A stretch of 39,126 nucleotides of DNA, from the NCBI RefSeq assembly GCF_002885955.2, contig NZ_POQS01000004.1, forward strand, positions 578,102 through 617,227, written 5' to 3'. Positions 1 through 8,026 of the stretch are shown in pieces. The translations under genes and the position numbers were made by a program. Below the pieces are notes generated by a model that saw nothing but the letters and a program-made list of their open reading frames with translations, ran no database searches and had not been told where the DNA came from. This DNA comes from Achromobacter pulmonis. GTDB lineage: Bacteria; Pseudomonadota; Gammaproteobacteria; Burkholderiales; Burkholderiaceae_B. Within the stretch, counting starts at the first letter, position 1. Every line of letters starts with the position of its first letter.

Positions 1-2
1 TC

Positions 3-2717
3 GGGGCGGCGGAAGCCATCAAGCCGTATTGGGCGAACGGCCCCAAAGCCGTCGATCAGCGCCAATGGAAGGAGATCATTGGCGACGAGCCAACCCTGAT
101 CCTGCTCGACGAACTGCCGCCTTATCTCGACAACGCCAGCACGCAGGTGTTCGGCCAAGGCACGTTAGCGAATATGGCGGTCTACAGCCTTTCCAGCCTG
201 ATGAGCGCTGCGTTGGAACTGCCCAACTGCGCCATCGTGGTCGCCAACCTCTCGGGCAGCTACAAAGCCCAGACCAAGGCACTGGCCGACGCTATCTCCA
301 ATCTACAGCAGGAAACCCGCCGTCAAGCGATGACCATCACGCCAGTGCAACTGGCGGGCAACGAAATCTACGAAATTCTCAAGAAGCGCCTCATCGACGA
401 ACTGCCGGACGAGCGTGTCATCGCTGACATTGCCGAGGAGTACGCACAGCAGATCAAGAAGGCCGAGGACGGCGGCTATATCGTAGCCAGCAGCATCGAG
501 CAGATTTCCGAGCAAGTGCGGGAAACCTATCCCTTCCATCCCTCCTTCAAGCACCTTGTCGCGCTATTCAAAGAGAACGAAGGCTTCCGACAAACCCGTG
601 GTTTGATGCAGTTCACCGCACGCTTGCTCAAAAGTGTGGACGAGCGCGAAGCCGACGACGTCTTCCTCATCGGCACGCAGCATCTGAACTTGAACGACGA
701 ACAAGTCAAGGATGAGATCGAGCGCATTGCACCCAAGCTGATGCCCGCCGTGACGCGCGACATAGCCGACGCGGGCAACGCCATCGCCGAGCACATCGAC
801 GTTGAACTGGCAGGCGATGCCGCGCAACAGCTCATGACCTTGCTGCTGTCATCCAGCCTGTCGCGCGCTGTGGGTGGGCGGATCGGCCTGTCCGAAAGCG
901 AGCTGATCGAGTTCCTGGCCGCGCCACAACGCAAACCCGATGAGTTCCTTCAGGCCTTGCAGCGTCTGCGTGAATCGGCGTGGTATCTGCACCGTGAAGA
1001 GCAGCGTTTCTTCATCAAGGAAACCGAGAACCTGTCGCGCCAAATCGAGCGCAATGCCAAGGAAGTTCCGCAACCCAAGGTCGATCAGGCACTCATCAAT
1101 CGACTCGCAGGCATCCTTGCGCCGATCAGCAAGATCGCCTATCAGGACGTGCAGGTACTGCCCCGGCTGGATGAACTCAAGCTCGGTGGCCCGCGCACGT
1201 TGATCGTCATCAAGCCGGATGGCAAGGTGCCGCCCAGCGAGTTGCAGAATTTCTTCGACTACCAGCAGGAAAAGAACAACCTTCTCGTGCTGAGCGGTCA
1301 GGACAGCCTGCTGGCCGACGCGGTCGAAGAGCGCTTGCGCGAGCTGTACGCCATCGAGCAGATCCACAAGCGTCTCAAATCGGGCGACACCTTGTTCGAG
1401 GAAGCCCGCGACCGCTTCGAAGAATCGGAAGATCGCTTCAGTAAGGCGCTGTCGGCCGCCTACAACCGCCTGTACTTCCCGGCCAACGACCCGGTGGACG
1501 GGCGCGATGTGCTGGCTGGGGTCACCATCGACCAAGGGCTGAAGCTCGGCCAGGGCGATCAGTCGGCCGAGACGCAGATCGAAAGACTACTGGCCAGCCC
1601 GCGCGCTGATTACAAGCTCGTGGCTGAGCTGAACAAAGACAACTTCGACGAATGCTTCGCGCAAGCCGAGGAATACCTGTGGCCTTCTGGCAAGGACAAC
1701 CGTCGCACCCCTTGGAAAGACGTCGCCACCCGAGCCAAGTGCTCGCCAATCTGGCCGTGGATGCCAGGAGCCAGTGGTTTGGATGCGCTCAAGACAGAGG
1801 CCTTGAAACAAGGTCGTTGGCGCTTGGGCGAAGACGGCTACATCGAGAAGGGGCCATTCCCCAAGGACAAGACCACCGTCAACGTCTCGGTCATCAACGT
1901 CAAGCCAGACACCGGCGAAACGATTCTGAGCCTCACGCCACGGCACGCGGGTGATAGCCCCATCGTCTATTGGTCGAACAAACCCGACGTGTCCGACAAG
2001 GACAACAAGGTCGACGACTTGGAGAACTTTGCCACCGGCGAGGGCACGGTCTACTTCGTGGTGAGGGAGCCCACCGGGCGCTATGAAACCGGCCCTGCCA
2101 CCCGCTGGCTCGCCGACCTCAAGATCCGCCATCAAGTCGAGCCCGCCGCTGACAAGCGCCGTGTCACCCTCGCTGCTACGCCGAACGCCGACATCTTCTA
2201 CACCCTAGACGGCTCCAACCCCAAAGACGGTACCCGCTACGACGCACCGTTCGAGATCGGTTCCGCAAGCTGCCGCCTGCTGGTGTTCGCCCGCGCGGGC
2301 GAGGCAAACAAGACAGCGGACTTCCAGATCCCGGCCAGCGGCGACAAGACCGTGCAGATCATCGACAGCAAGCCCGCGCGCCTGCAAAGCAAGCGTGTTG
2401 CCCTCGACACGACCGACCGCGTCTTCAGCGTCATCAACCGTTTCCGCGATCAGCCGGGCACGCGCTTCAAGGGTGTGCGCGTCGAAATCGGTGAGGGTGA
2501 GAACACCGTAACCGTGCGTTTCCAGGAGCGCGAAGTCACCGCTGCCATCATCGAAGGCGTCGTCAACAGCCTACGCGATGTGCTCAAGGAGCCCGACGCC
2601 CCACTCAACATTGCAATTGCCGACGGCATCTCCTTCGATACCGGCTTTGCACTCAAAGAGTTCGCCAAGCTTGCCGGGATAGAGCTGAAGCCGGGCGACA
2701 TCAATCAGGAGGAATGA
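3..2717 (+). CDS. DUF499 family P-loop ATPase, anti-phage associated (5' partial)
   Basis: The reading frame is open from base 3, so the gene begins before the window and 904 residues are visible; a GTG at 147 lies inside the protein and is not the real start. A Walker B-like stretch, LILLDELPPYL, is encoded around 99-127, which means the Walker A loop is off the left edge. Toward the C-terminus, about 2190-2330, the sequence FYTLDGSNPKDGTRYDAPF resembles the small beta-sandwich seen at the C-terminus of chitobiases, an odd appendage for a cytoplasmic ATPase. DUF499 proteins accompany DUF3780 and DUF1156 proteins in phage-defence loci and are thought to act as motor or sensor ATPases; that role is inferred here. 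The stop overlaps the start region of the next gene, so the two are probably translationally coupled. Confidence 0.85.
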   Translation, partial: GAAEAIKPYWANGPKAVDQRQWKEIIGDEPTLILLDELPPYLDNASTQVFGQGTLANMAVYSLSSLMSAALELPNCAIVVANLSGSYKAQTKALADAISNLQQETRRQAMTITPVQLAGNEIYEILKKRLIDELPDERVIADIAEEYAQQIKKAEDGGYIVASSIEQISEQVRETYPFHPSFKHLVALFKENEGFRQTRGLMQFTARLLKSVDEREADDVFLIGTQHLNLNDEQVKDEIERIAPKLMPAVTRDIADAGNAIAEHIDVELAGDAAQQLMTLLLSSSLSRAVGGRIGLSESELIEFLAAPQRKPDEFLQALQRLRESAWYLHREEQRFFIKETENLSRQIERNAKEVPQPKVDQALINRLAGILAPISKIAYQDVQVLPRLDELKLGGPRTLIVIKPDGKVPPSELQNFFDYQQEKNNLLVLSGQDSLLADAVEERLRELYAIEQIHKRLKSGDTLFEEARDRFEESEDRFSKALSAAYNRLYFPANDPVDGRDVLAGVTIDQGLKLGQGDQSAETQIERLLASPRADYKLVAELNKDNFDECFAQAEEYLWPSGKDNRRTPWKDVATRAKCSPIWPWMPGASGLDALKTEALKQGRWRLGEDGYIEKGPFPKDKTTVNVSVINVKPDTGETILSLTPRHAGDSPIVYWSNKPDVSDKDNKVDDLENFATGEGTVYFVVREPTGRYETGPATRWLADLKIRHQVEPAADKRRVTLAATPNADIFYTLDGSNPKDGTRYDAPFEIGSASCRLLVFARAGEANKTADFQIPASGDKTVQIIDSKPARLQSKRVALDTTDRVFSVINRFRDQPGTRFKGVRVEIGEGENTVTVRFQEREVTAAIIEGVVNSLRDVLKEPDAPLNIAIADGISFDTGFALKEFAKLAGIELKPGDINQEE

Positions 2718-2719
2718 GG

Positions 2720-3346
2720 ATGGCCAAAGTTGCAGGTAACACACCACCGTCCAAGGCGCGTGCGCAAGTGCTGCACACGCTGGGGTTTGGCATGCCTGCG
2801 ACTTCTGATCCTCATCACTTCAATGTCGTCATTCCCAAGGCCAGCACGGGCAAAGTTCAGATCAGTGAACACCTCGGCTTGCAGTCTGCAAGCAACGACA
2901 ACGCGGTGATTGACCGCGTTCTGCTGGACCGCCCGCGCTGGACCGCCATCCGCGCCGAGGTTCAACGAGCCTTCAACGCTCGTCTGGCTGCGCATGGCAT
3001 CAAGCCGGGTGCGTGGAAGGTCGGCGACAACCCAGTGGATCGCTTGCTCGGCAAGGAATTGTGCATACTGGCCTGGGCCGTCGAGCAGATGGAGATGGAG
3101 AAAACTCCGGTGGCTGTGCGCAACTGGCTGGCGTTGCGCCCGGAAGAGCGCTGGTGGCTGTTCGGCATGACTGCCATGAGCACCGGCGGCGTGATGGACG
3201 GGGGCAAGGGCTGGCGCGCAGCGCTCAAGCATGCCTTGGGCGATGTCGCGCAGAGCGAACTGCTTGCTCCTCGTGCTCGACGTGGCAAGTCTGAGCAGGA
3301 AGCCACACAGGCCTCATTGGGCCTGTTTGGAGACGAAGCACTATGA
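2720..3346 (+). CDS. DUF3780 anti-phage-associated protein
   Basis: A 208-residue soluble protein without signal peptide or membrane segment. I recognise it as DUF3780 from its position after DUF499 and from its central part (residues about 85-150: a charged DNRLLGKELCILAWAVE-like helix region, then a RPEERWWLFGMTA stretch). The biochemical function of DUF3780 is unknown; it occurs almost only in these defence operons. Two starts are possible: ATG at 2714, overlapping the upstream stop, and ATG at 2720. I chose 2720 because AGGAGG at 2707-2712 is 7 bases from it and only 1 base from the other. The stop at 3344-3346 overlaps the darT start as ATGA. The C-terminal tail after residue 180 is polar and probably disordered. 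Confidence 0.82.
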   Translation: MAKVAGNTPPSKARAQVLHTLGFGMPATSDPHHFNVVIPKASTGKVQISEHLGLQSASNDNAVIDRVLLDRPRWTAIRAEVQRAFNARLAAHGIKPGAWKVGDNPVDRLLGKELCILAWAVEQMEMEKTPVAVRNWLALRPEERWWLFGMTAMSTGGVMDGGKGWRAALKHALGDVAQSELLAPRARRGKSEQEATQASLGLFGDEAL

Positions 3347-3993
3347 ACGCCGTGCTCGTGCCGCCGCAGCCCAAGATTTACCACATTGCCCATGTGGATC
3401 GTCTGCCCTCCATCGTCGCGGCAGGCGGGCTGTTGTCGGACGCCTTGGTTCAAGCACAGGCACTGGGCGGAACGATGGTTGGCATGAACCACATCAAACA
3501 GCGCCGTTTGACCGAGCTTCAGCTCGCAAGCCACCCAGGCTTGTTCGTCGGTGCCTGCGTGCCGTTTTATTTTTGCCCACGGTCGGTGATGCTTTATTTG
3601 ATCCATCGGCGCAATGCAGAGCTGACCTATCAAGGCGGGCAAACGCCCATCATCCACTTACAGGCGGATTTGGGCGCAGTTGTGGCCTGGGCCAACGCAC
3701 AACCTGCGCGTTGGGCGTTCACGCTATCCAACGCCGGATCGTATTTTTTTGAAGACCGCAATGATCTGGCGCGTCTTGGTGAAATCAACTGGACGGCGGT
3801 GCAGGCAAGCAACTGGGGTGGCGGTCTGAAAGAAGGCAAGCAAGCCGAGTTCCTGCTGGAGCAGCGCTTTCCGTGGCACTTGGTCGAACGCATCGGCGTT
3901 CAATCCGCCAACGTCTATCGGCAAGTCGTCAACGCCCTTCCGGCACACGGACACCGGCCCACGGTCGAAGTCTTGCCGAATTGGTATTACTGA
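3343..3993 (+). CDS. darT: DarT-type DNA ADP-ribosyltransferase toxin (DUF4433)
   Basis: A 216-residue protein matching DarT toxins, which transfer ADP-ribose from NAD+ to bases in single-stranded DNA and block replication. The N-terminal NAD-binding stretch IYHIAHVDRLPSI (from residue 12), the IKQRRL segment with Arg54, the FYFCPRSVMLY strand (residues about 75-85) and the acidic KQAEFLLE motif with Glu169 as the probable catalytic glutamate are all present, so the enzyme looks intact. Length is usual for the family. The start overlaps the DUF3780 stop by four bases (ATGA), so its translation probably depends on the upstream gene. The antitoxin follows 18 bases later. Known DarTG pairs act in anti-phage abortive infection; here the pair sits inside a larger defence operon. 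Which base and motif this DarT modifies cannot be read from sequence. Confidence 0.9.
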   Translation: MNAVLVPPQPKIYHIAHVDRLPSIVAAGGLLSDALVQAQALGGTMVGMNHIKQRRLTELQLASHPGLFVGACVPFYFCPRSVMLYLIHRRNAELTYQGGQTPIIHLQADLGAVVAWANAQPARWAFTLSNAGSYFFEDRNDLARLGEINWTAVQASNWGGGLKEGKQAEFLLEQRFPWHLVERIGVQSANVYRQVVNALPAHGHRPTVEVLPNWYY

Positions 3994-4011
3994 AATGAGA
4001 GGAGCACAGCC

Positions 4012-5070
4012 ATGATCGAGTACACCTCAGGCGACATCCTCAAGTGCGAGGCAGATGCGCTGGTCAACACCGTCAACTGCGTCGGCGTGATGGGGCGCGG
4101 CATCGCCTTGCAGTTCAAGAACGTCTTTCCGGAGAACTTCAAAGCCTACGAGGCCGCCTGCAAGCGTGAAGCTGTGCAGCCTGGTCGTATGTTCGTTTTT
4201 GAGACGGGGCAGCTCACCTTGCCGCGCTTCATCATCAACTTCCCGACCAAGCGCCACTGGCGCGGCAAAAGCCGTATTGAGGACATCGATGCGGGCCTGG
4301 TCGATCTGGTCAATGTCATCCGCGACAAGGGCATCCGCTCCATCGCCATCCCGCCGCTGGGCGCAGGCCTGGGCGGGCTGGACTGGAACGAGGTGCGCCC
4401 ACGCATCGAGCGCACCCTGGCAGAGCTTGCCGACGTACGCGTGCTGGTGTTTGAGCCCAAGGGCGCACCGACCAACGACAAGATGGCGCATGTGCGCGAG
4501 GTGCCCAAAATGACGGCGGGTCGCGCCGCCTTGGTGGAACTGATGCAGCGCTATCTTGGCGGCCTGCTTGACCCCTTTGTCACCCTGTTGGAAGTCCACA
4601 AGCTGATGTACTTCATGCAGGAAGCAGGCGAGCCGCTGCGTCTCCAATACGTCAAGCATCACTACGGCCCTTACGCCGAGAACCTGCGCCATGTGCTGAA
4701 GGCGGTGGAAGGCCATTTGATCGCGGGCTATGCCGATGGCGGCGATGCGCCGGACAAGCCGCTCACGCTGGTGCCCGGTGCAGTGGAAGACGCCAAGGAT
4801 TATCTGGATCAACACGACATCAGCCGAGCCCGTTTCGAGCGCGTCACCAAGCTGGTCGAGGGCTTTGAGTCACCTTACGGGCTAGAACTCCTGGCCACAG
4901 TGCATTGGGTGATGAGCCGCGAGGGTGCCACACAGCACGAGAGCGTAGAGCGTCAGGTCTATGGCTGGAACGCACGCAAGCAGCAGTTCACCGCGCGCCA
5001 GCTGGCTATTGCCGAAGAGCGGCTGCGCTCCCACGGCTGGCTGTCACCGGACGCGGCTTTGGCCCATTGA
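4012..5070 (+). CDS. darG: DarG-type macrodomain antitoxin, DNA ADP-ribosyl glycohydrolase
   Basis: A 352-residue antitoxin partner of the preceding DarT. Residues about 1-155 form a macrodomain: YTSGDILKCEADALVNTVNC, then the ADP-ribose-binding loop VGVMGRGIALQFK, and a second loop IPPLGAGLGGLDW. This domain removes ADP-ribose from DNA and so reverses the toxin. The C-terminal half (from about residue 165) is the DarG-specific toxin-binding part; its LLEVHKLMYFMQEAG and YGPYAENL stretches resemble the fold signature of the Panacea/DUF4065 antitoxin domain, which is my inference. AGAGGAG at 3998-4004, 7 bases before the ATG, is a better ribosome site than anything before darT, fitting a higher yield of antitoxin. 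The gene is full length and ends 14 bases before the methyltransferase start. Confidence 0.9.
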   Translation: MIEYTSGDILKCEADALVNTVNCVGVMGRGIALQFKNVFPENFKAYEAACKREAVQPGRMFVFETGQLTLPRFIINFPTKRHWRGKSRIEDIDAGLVDLVNVIRDKGIRSIAIPPLGAGLGGLDWNEVRPRIERTLAELADVRVLVFEPKGAPTNDKMAHVREVPKMTAGRAALVELMQRYLGGLLDPFVTLLEVHKLMYFMQEAGEPLRLQYVKHHYGPYAENLRHVLKAVEGHLIAGYADGGDAPDKPLTLVPGAVEDAKDYLDQHDISRARFERVTKLVEGFESPYGLELLATVHWVMSREGATQHESVERQVYGWNARKQQFTARQLAIAEERLRSHGWLSPDAALAH

Positions 5071-5084
5071 GGATTCATCAGGGA

Positions 5085-8015
5085 ATGCAAAAAACAACAA
5101 TCACTCTCACGCCCTTGGCCCTGAAAGATGCGCCCGCGCTGATAGAAACAGTTTTCCCCGCCCAGAAGGTGTCGTTCGAGGCACAAAAGGAGCGCAAGGC
5201 AAATCTTGGCCAAACCCTGACCGGGCTCGGCTCCTACTGGAAGGGGCGCAAGCCACTGATCTTGGTGCGCGCCATCGTGCTTGGCAGCCTGTTGCCACCC
5301 ACTGACGACGCGGAAGCGGATCTCGCCATCTTCGAAAAGCTTATGGCCTTCGACGATGAAGGATTGGCCCGACGGGCACTGGCTGCCAATGCGTTCTCAG
5401 TGTCCAAGCTCCAGGAGATGATCCCTATCACCGACCCGGAACGCTACTTTGGAGGACGCGGTTGGCGACGCGACGTCACCGATGACGACAAACTGGTTCT
5501 GTACCGCCAGGCACTGGCCACCCTGTCCGGTTACGAAGAAAAAGCCACCATAAGCAAACGCCCGGAAGAACTGGATCAAGACTGGCTCTTTGCCCCGGTG
5601 TGGGCGGAGGTCAACCGTCACTATGCTCATCTGGGTGTAAGCGTGCAGTCGTTCCCAGATTTGGTGGAGCAGCTAGGCGTCTTGCGTTACGGCCACCGCG
5701 CCCGCGTGGGTGACACCTTTAGTGGCGGCGGCTCCATCCCTTTTGAGGCTGCGCGCATCGGCTGCGACGTGTATGCCTCCGACCTCAACCCCATCGCCTG
5801 CATGTTGACTTGGGGCGCATTGAACATCATTGGCTCAAGCCCGGAGCGACGCGTAGAAATCGAGAAGTCGCAGGAACGTGTTGCCAAGTCGGTGGATGCG
5901 GAGATCACGAAGCTGGGCATTGAGCACGACAAGCAGGGCAATCGCGCCAAGTCTTATCTTTATTGCGTAGAAGCCCGTTGCCCGGAAACGGGATGGATGG
6001 TTCCTCTGTCCCCCTCGTGGGTGATCTCCAAGGGCCGGAACATCATCGCTCGCCTGAAGCCGGATCACGGCAAGAAGCGATTCGACATCGAGATTGTCAG
6101 TGGCGTTTCGGATAAGGAAGCAGCGGCTGCTGATCAGGGTACGGTACAAGACGGCGACATGGTCTACACGCTGGACGGAAAGACCTATCGCACGCCCATA
6201 AAGACGCTACGCGGCGACTATCGAAACGCCGATGGCAGCACGGGCAATCGCCTGCGTCGTTGGGAGAAGAACGATTTCAAGCCGCGCCCTGATGATATTT
6301 TTCAGGAGCGGCTCTACGCCATTCACTGGATCGCCAAGGACTCGCTCACCAAGTCCCGGCAGGAAACCTGGTTTGCTGCCCCGACCGAGGCCGATTGGGA
6401 ATGTGAGCGCCGCGTGGAAACGCTCGTCGCCGAGAACCTGAGCCGCTGGCAGGACGAAGGACTGGTTCCGGATATGACCATCGAGCACGGGGACGAAACG
6501 ACCCGTCTATTCCGTGAACGCGGCTGGACACACTGGCACCACTTGTTCAATGCCCGCCAGCTTCTCTTGATCTCACGCTACTTCCAGCACCGCACGCCGG
6601 AAGACTACGTTTTCAACGCCAAATCGCTGGACTGGAACTCCCGGATCGCCAACTGGATGAATCATTGGGAGAAGACCAATAACGTCTTCTACAACCAAGC
6701 GCTGAACACGTTTTACAACTACGGCATCCGTTGCTTTTTCAGCCACGAAGCAGGCCGCTCGTTCGGCTTTGCCAACAGTCCGCTTCCAGAGACTCGCCGG
6801 TCGATCAAGTGCCGTGATGCGACCAAGCTTGAAGACGACGCCGATATTTGGATCACCGATCCACCGTACGCCGACGCGGTGAACTACCACGAGATCACCG
6901 AATACTTCATCGCATGGCTACGTAAGAACCCACCCAAACCTTTCGATGACTGGGTGTGGGATTCGCGCCGCGCGTTGGCGATCAAGGGGTCAGACGACGA
7001 GTTTCGGCGTGGCATGGCTGCCGCCTACAAAGCAATGGCCGATCACATGCCTGACAACGGTATGCAGTGCGTGATGTTTACCCATCAGGACACCGCCGTC
7101 TGGGGCGACCTGATCGGCATCTTCTGGGCTGCGGGCCTACAAGTTGTGGCGGCGTGGTACATCGCAACGGAAACCAATGCAGCCATCAAGAAGGGAAGCT
7201 TTGTCCAAGGCACCGTCATCCTGATGCTCAAGAAGCGCGCGGCTGGCGAGCGCACTGGCTTCAAACAGCGCCTGCTACCCGCTGTGCGGCAGGAAGTGGC
7301 GCGGCAGATCGAAACCATGATGCATCTGAACGACACTGTGGCCGCCCACCACGGTGAGCCGGTGTGGGGCGACTCCGATTTGCAGATGGCCGGTTATGCG
7401 GCAGCGCTCAAGGTGCTGACCGCCTACACACGCATCGGCGACGAGGACGTCACCACCTTCGCCCTGCGCCCGCGCGCACGGGGTGAAATCACGGTGGTGG
7501 ATGAAATCGTCCAGCAGGCAGCGGAAACCGCATCCAGCCTGCTCGTTCCCGAGGGCCTCACCGCTGACGCGTGGGGGCGCCTCACTGGCATCGAACGCTT
7601 TGTACTGCGGATGATGGACATGGAAACCGCAGGCACGTCCAAGCTGGACAACTATCAGAACTTCGCCAAGGCGTTCCGCGTGACGGACTACAGCCGTGTG
7701 ATGGGCGACATGCGCCCCAACAACGCACGCCTCAAGCGCGTCAGCGAATACGCTTCGCGCGATCTGACAGATGCCACCGAGATCGGCGTGACGCGGCTGG
7801 GACAGCTCATCATTGCCTTGCAACAACTGCTCAAGGACACCGAGGCGCAAATCATCGTCGAACAACTGCGAGCCGAGATGGCGGACTTCCTGGAAGTCCG
7901 CTCCCTGCTGGTGGACATGCTGGCCTTCATCGAGCGCAAAGCGCCCGAATCTGAGGTGCGCTCTGCCGCCGAGGTACTGGGTGCGCGTCTCAAGAATCTG
8001 CGCTTCGGCGACTGA
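5085..8015 (+). CDS. DUF1156 family DNA methyltransferase, anti-phage associated
   Basis: A 976-residue amino-methyltransferase. The SAM-binding motif GDTFSGGGSIPFEAA starts near residue 209 and the catalytic DPPY lies at residues 592-595, so the modified base should be N6-adenine or N4-cytosine. About 380 residues separate the two motifs and include a YLYCVEARCPETGW segment where related proteins often carry a cysteine cluster. The N-terminal DUF1156 region begins with FPAQKVSFEAQKERKAN near residue 25. The long frame extends upstream to 4905 but would overlap darG by 166 bases; ATG 5085 fits the spacing and the family start. In this system it probably marks host DNA as self, as the methylases of DISARM and BREX do; the target sequence is unknown. 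The stop is 11 bases before the helicase gene. Confidence 0.88.
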   Translation: MQKTTITLTPLALKDAPALIETVFPAQKVSFEAQKERKANLGQTLTGLGSYWKGRKPLILVRAIVLGSLLPPTDDAEADLAIFEKLMAFDDEGLARRALAANAFSVSKLQEMIPITDPERYFGGRGWRRDVTDDDKLVLYRQALATLSGYEEKATISKRPEELDQDWLFAPVWAEVNRHYAHLGVSVQSFPDLVEQLGVLRYGHRARVGDTFSGGGSIPFEAARIGCDVYASDLNPIACMLTWGALNIIGSSPERRVEIEKSQERVAKSVDAEITKLGIEHDKQGNRAKSYLYCVEARCPETGWMVPLSPSWVISKGRNIIARLKPDHGKKRFDIEIVSGVSDKEAAAADQGTVQDGDMVYTLDGKTYRTPIKTLRGDYRNADGSTGNRLRRWEKNDFKPRPDDIFQERLYAIHWIAKDSLTKSRQETWFAAPTEADWECERRVETLVAENLSRWQDEGLVPDMTIEHGDETTRLFRERGWTHWHHLFNARQLLLISRYFQHRTPEDYVFNAKSLDWNSRIANWMNHWEKTNNVFYNQALNTFYNYGIRCFFSHEAGRSFGFANSPLPETRRSIKCRDATKLEDDADIWITDPPYADAVNYHEITEYFIAWLRKNPPKPFDDWVWDSRRALAIKGSDDEFRRGMAAAYKAMADHMPDNGMQCVMFTHQDTAVWGDLIGIFWAAGLQVVAAWYIATETNAAIKKGSFVQGTVILMLKKRAAGERTGFKQRLLPAVRQEVARQIETMMHLNDTVAAHHGEPVWGDSDLQMAGYAAALKVLTAYTRIGDEDVTTFALRPRARGEITVVDEIVQQAAETASSLLVPEGLTADAWGRLTGIERFVLRMMDMETAGTSKLDNYQNFAKAFRVTDYSRVMGDMRPNNARLKRVSEYASRDLTDATEIGVTRLGQLIIALQQLLKDTEAQIIVEQLRAEMADFLEVRSLLVDMLAFIERKAPESEVRSAAEVLGARLKNLRFGD

Positions 8016-8026
8016 GGTCTTGGGCC

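Noticed and set aside
4905..5084. N-terminal extension of the DUF1156 methyltransferase
   Set aside because: It would overlap darG by 166 bases; the conserved protein starts at ATG 5085.
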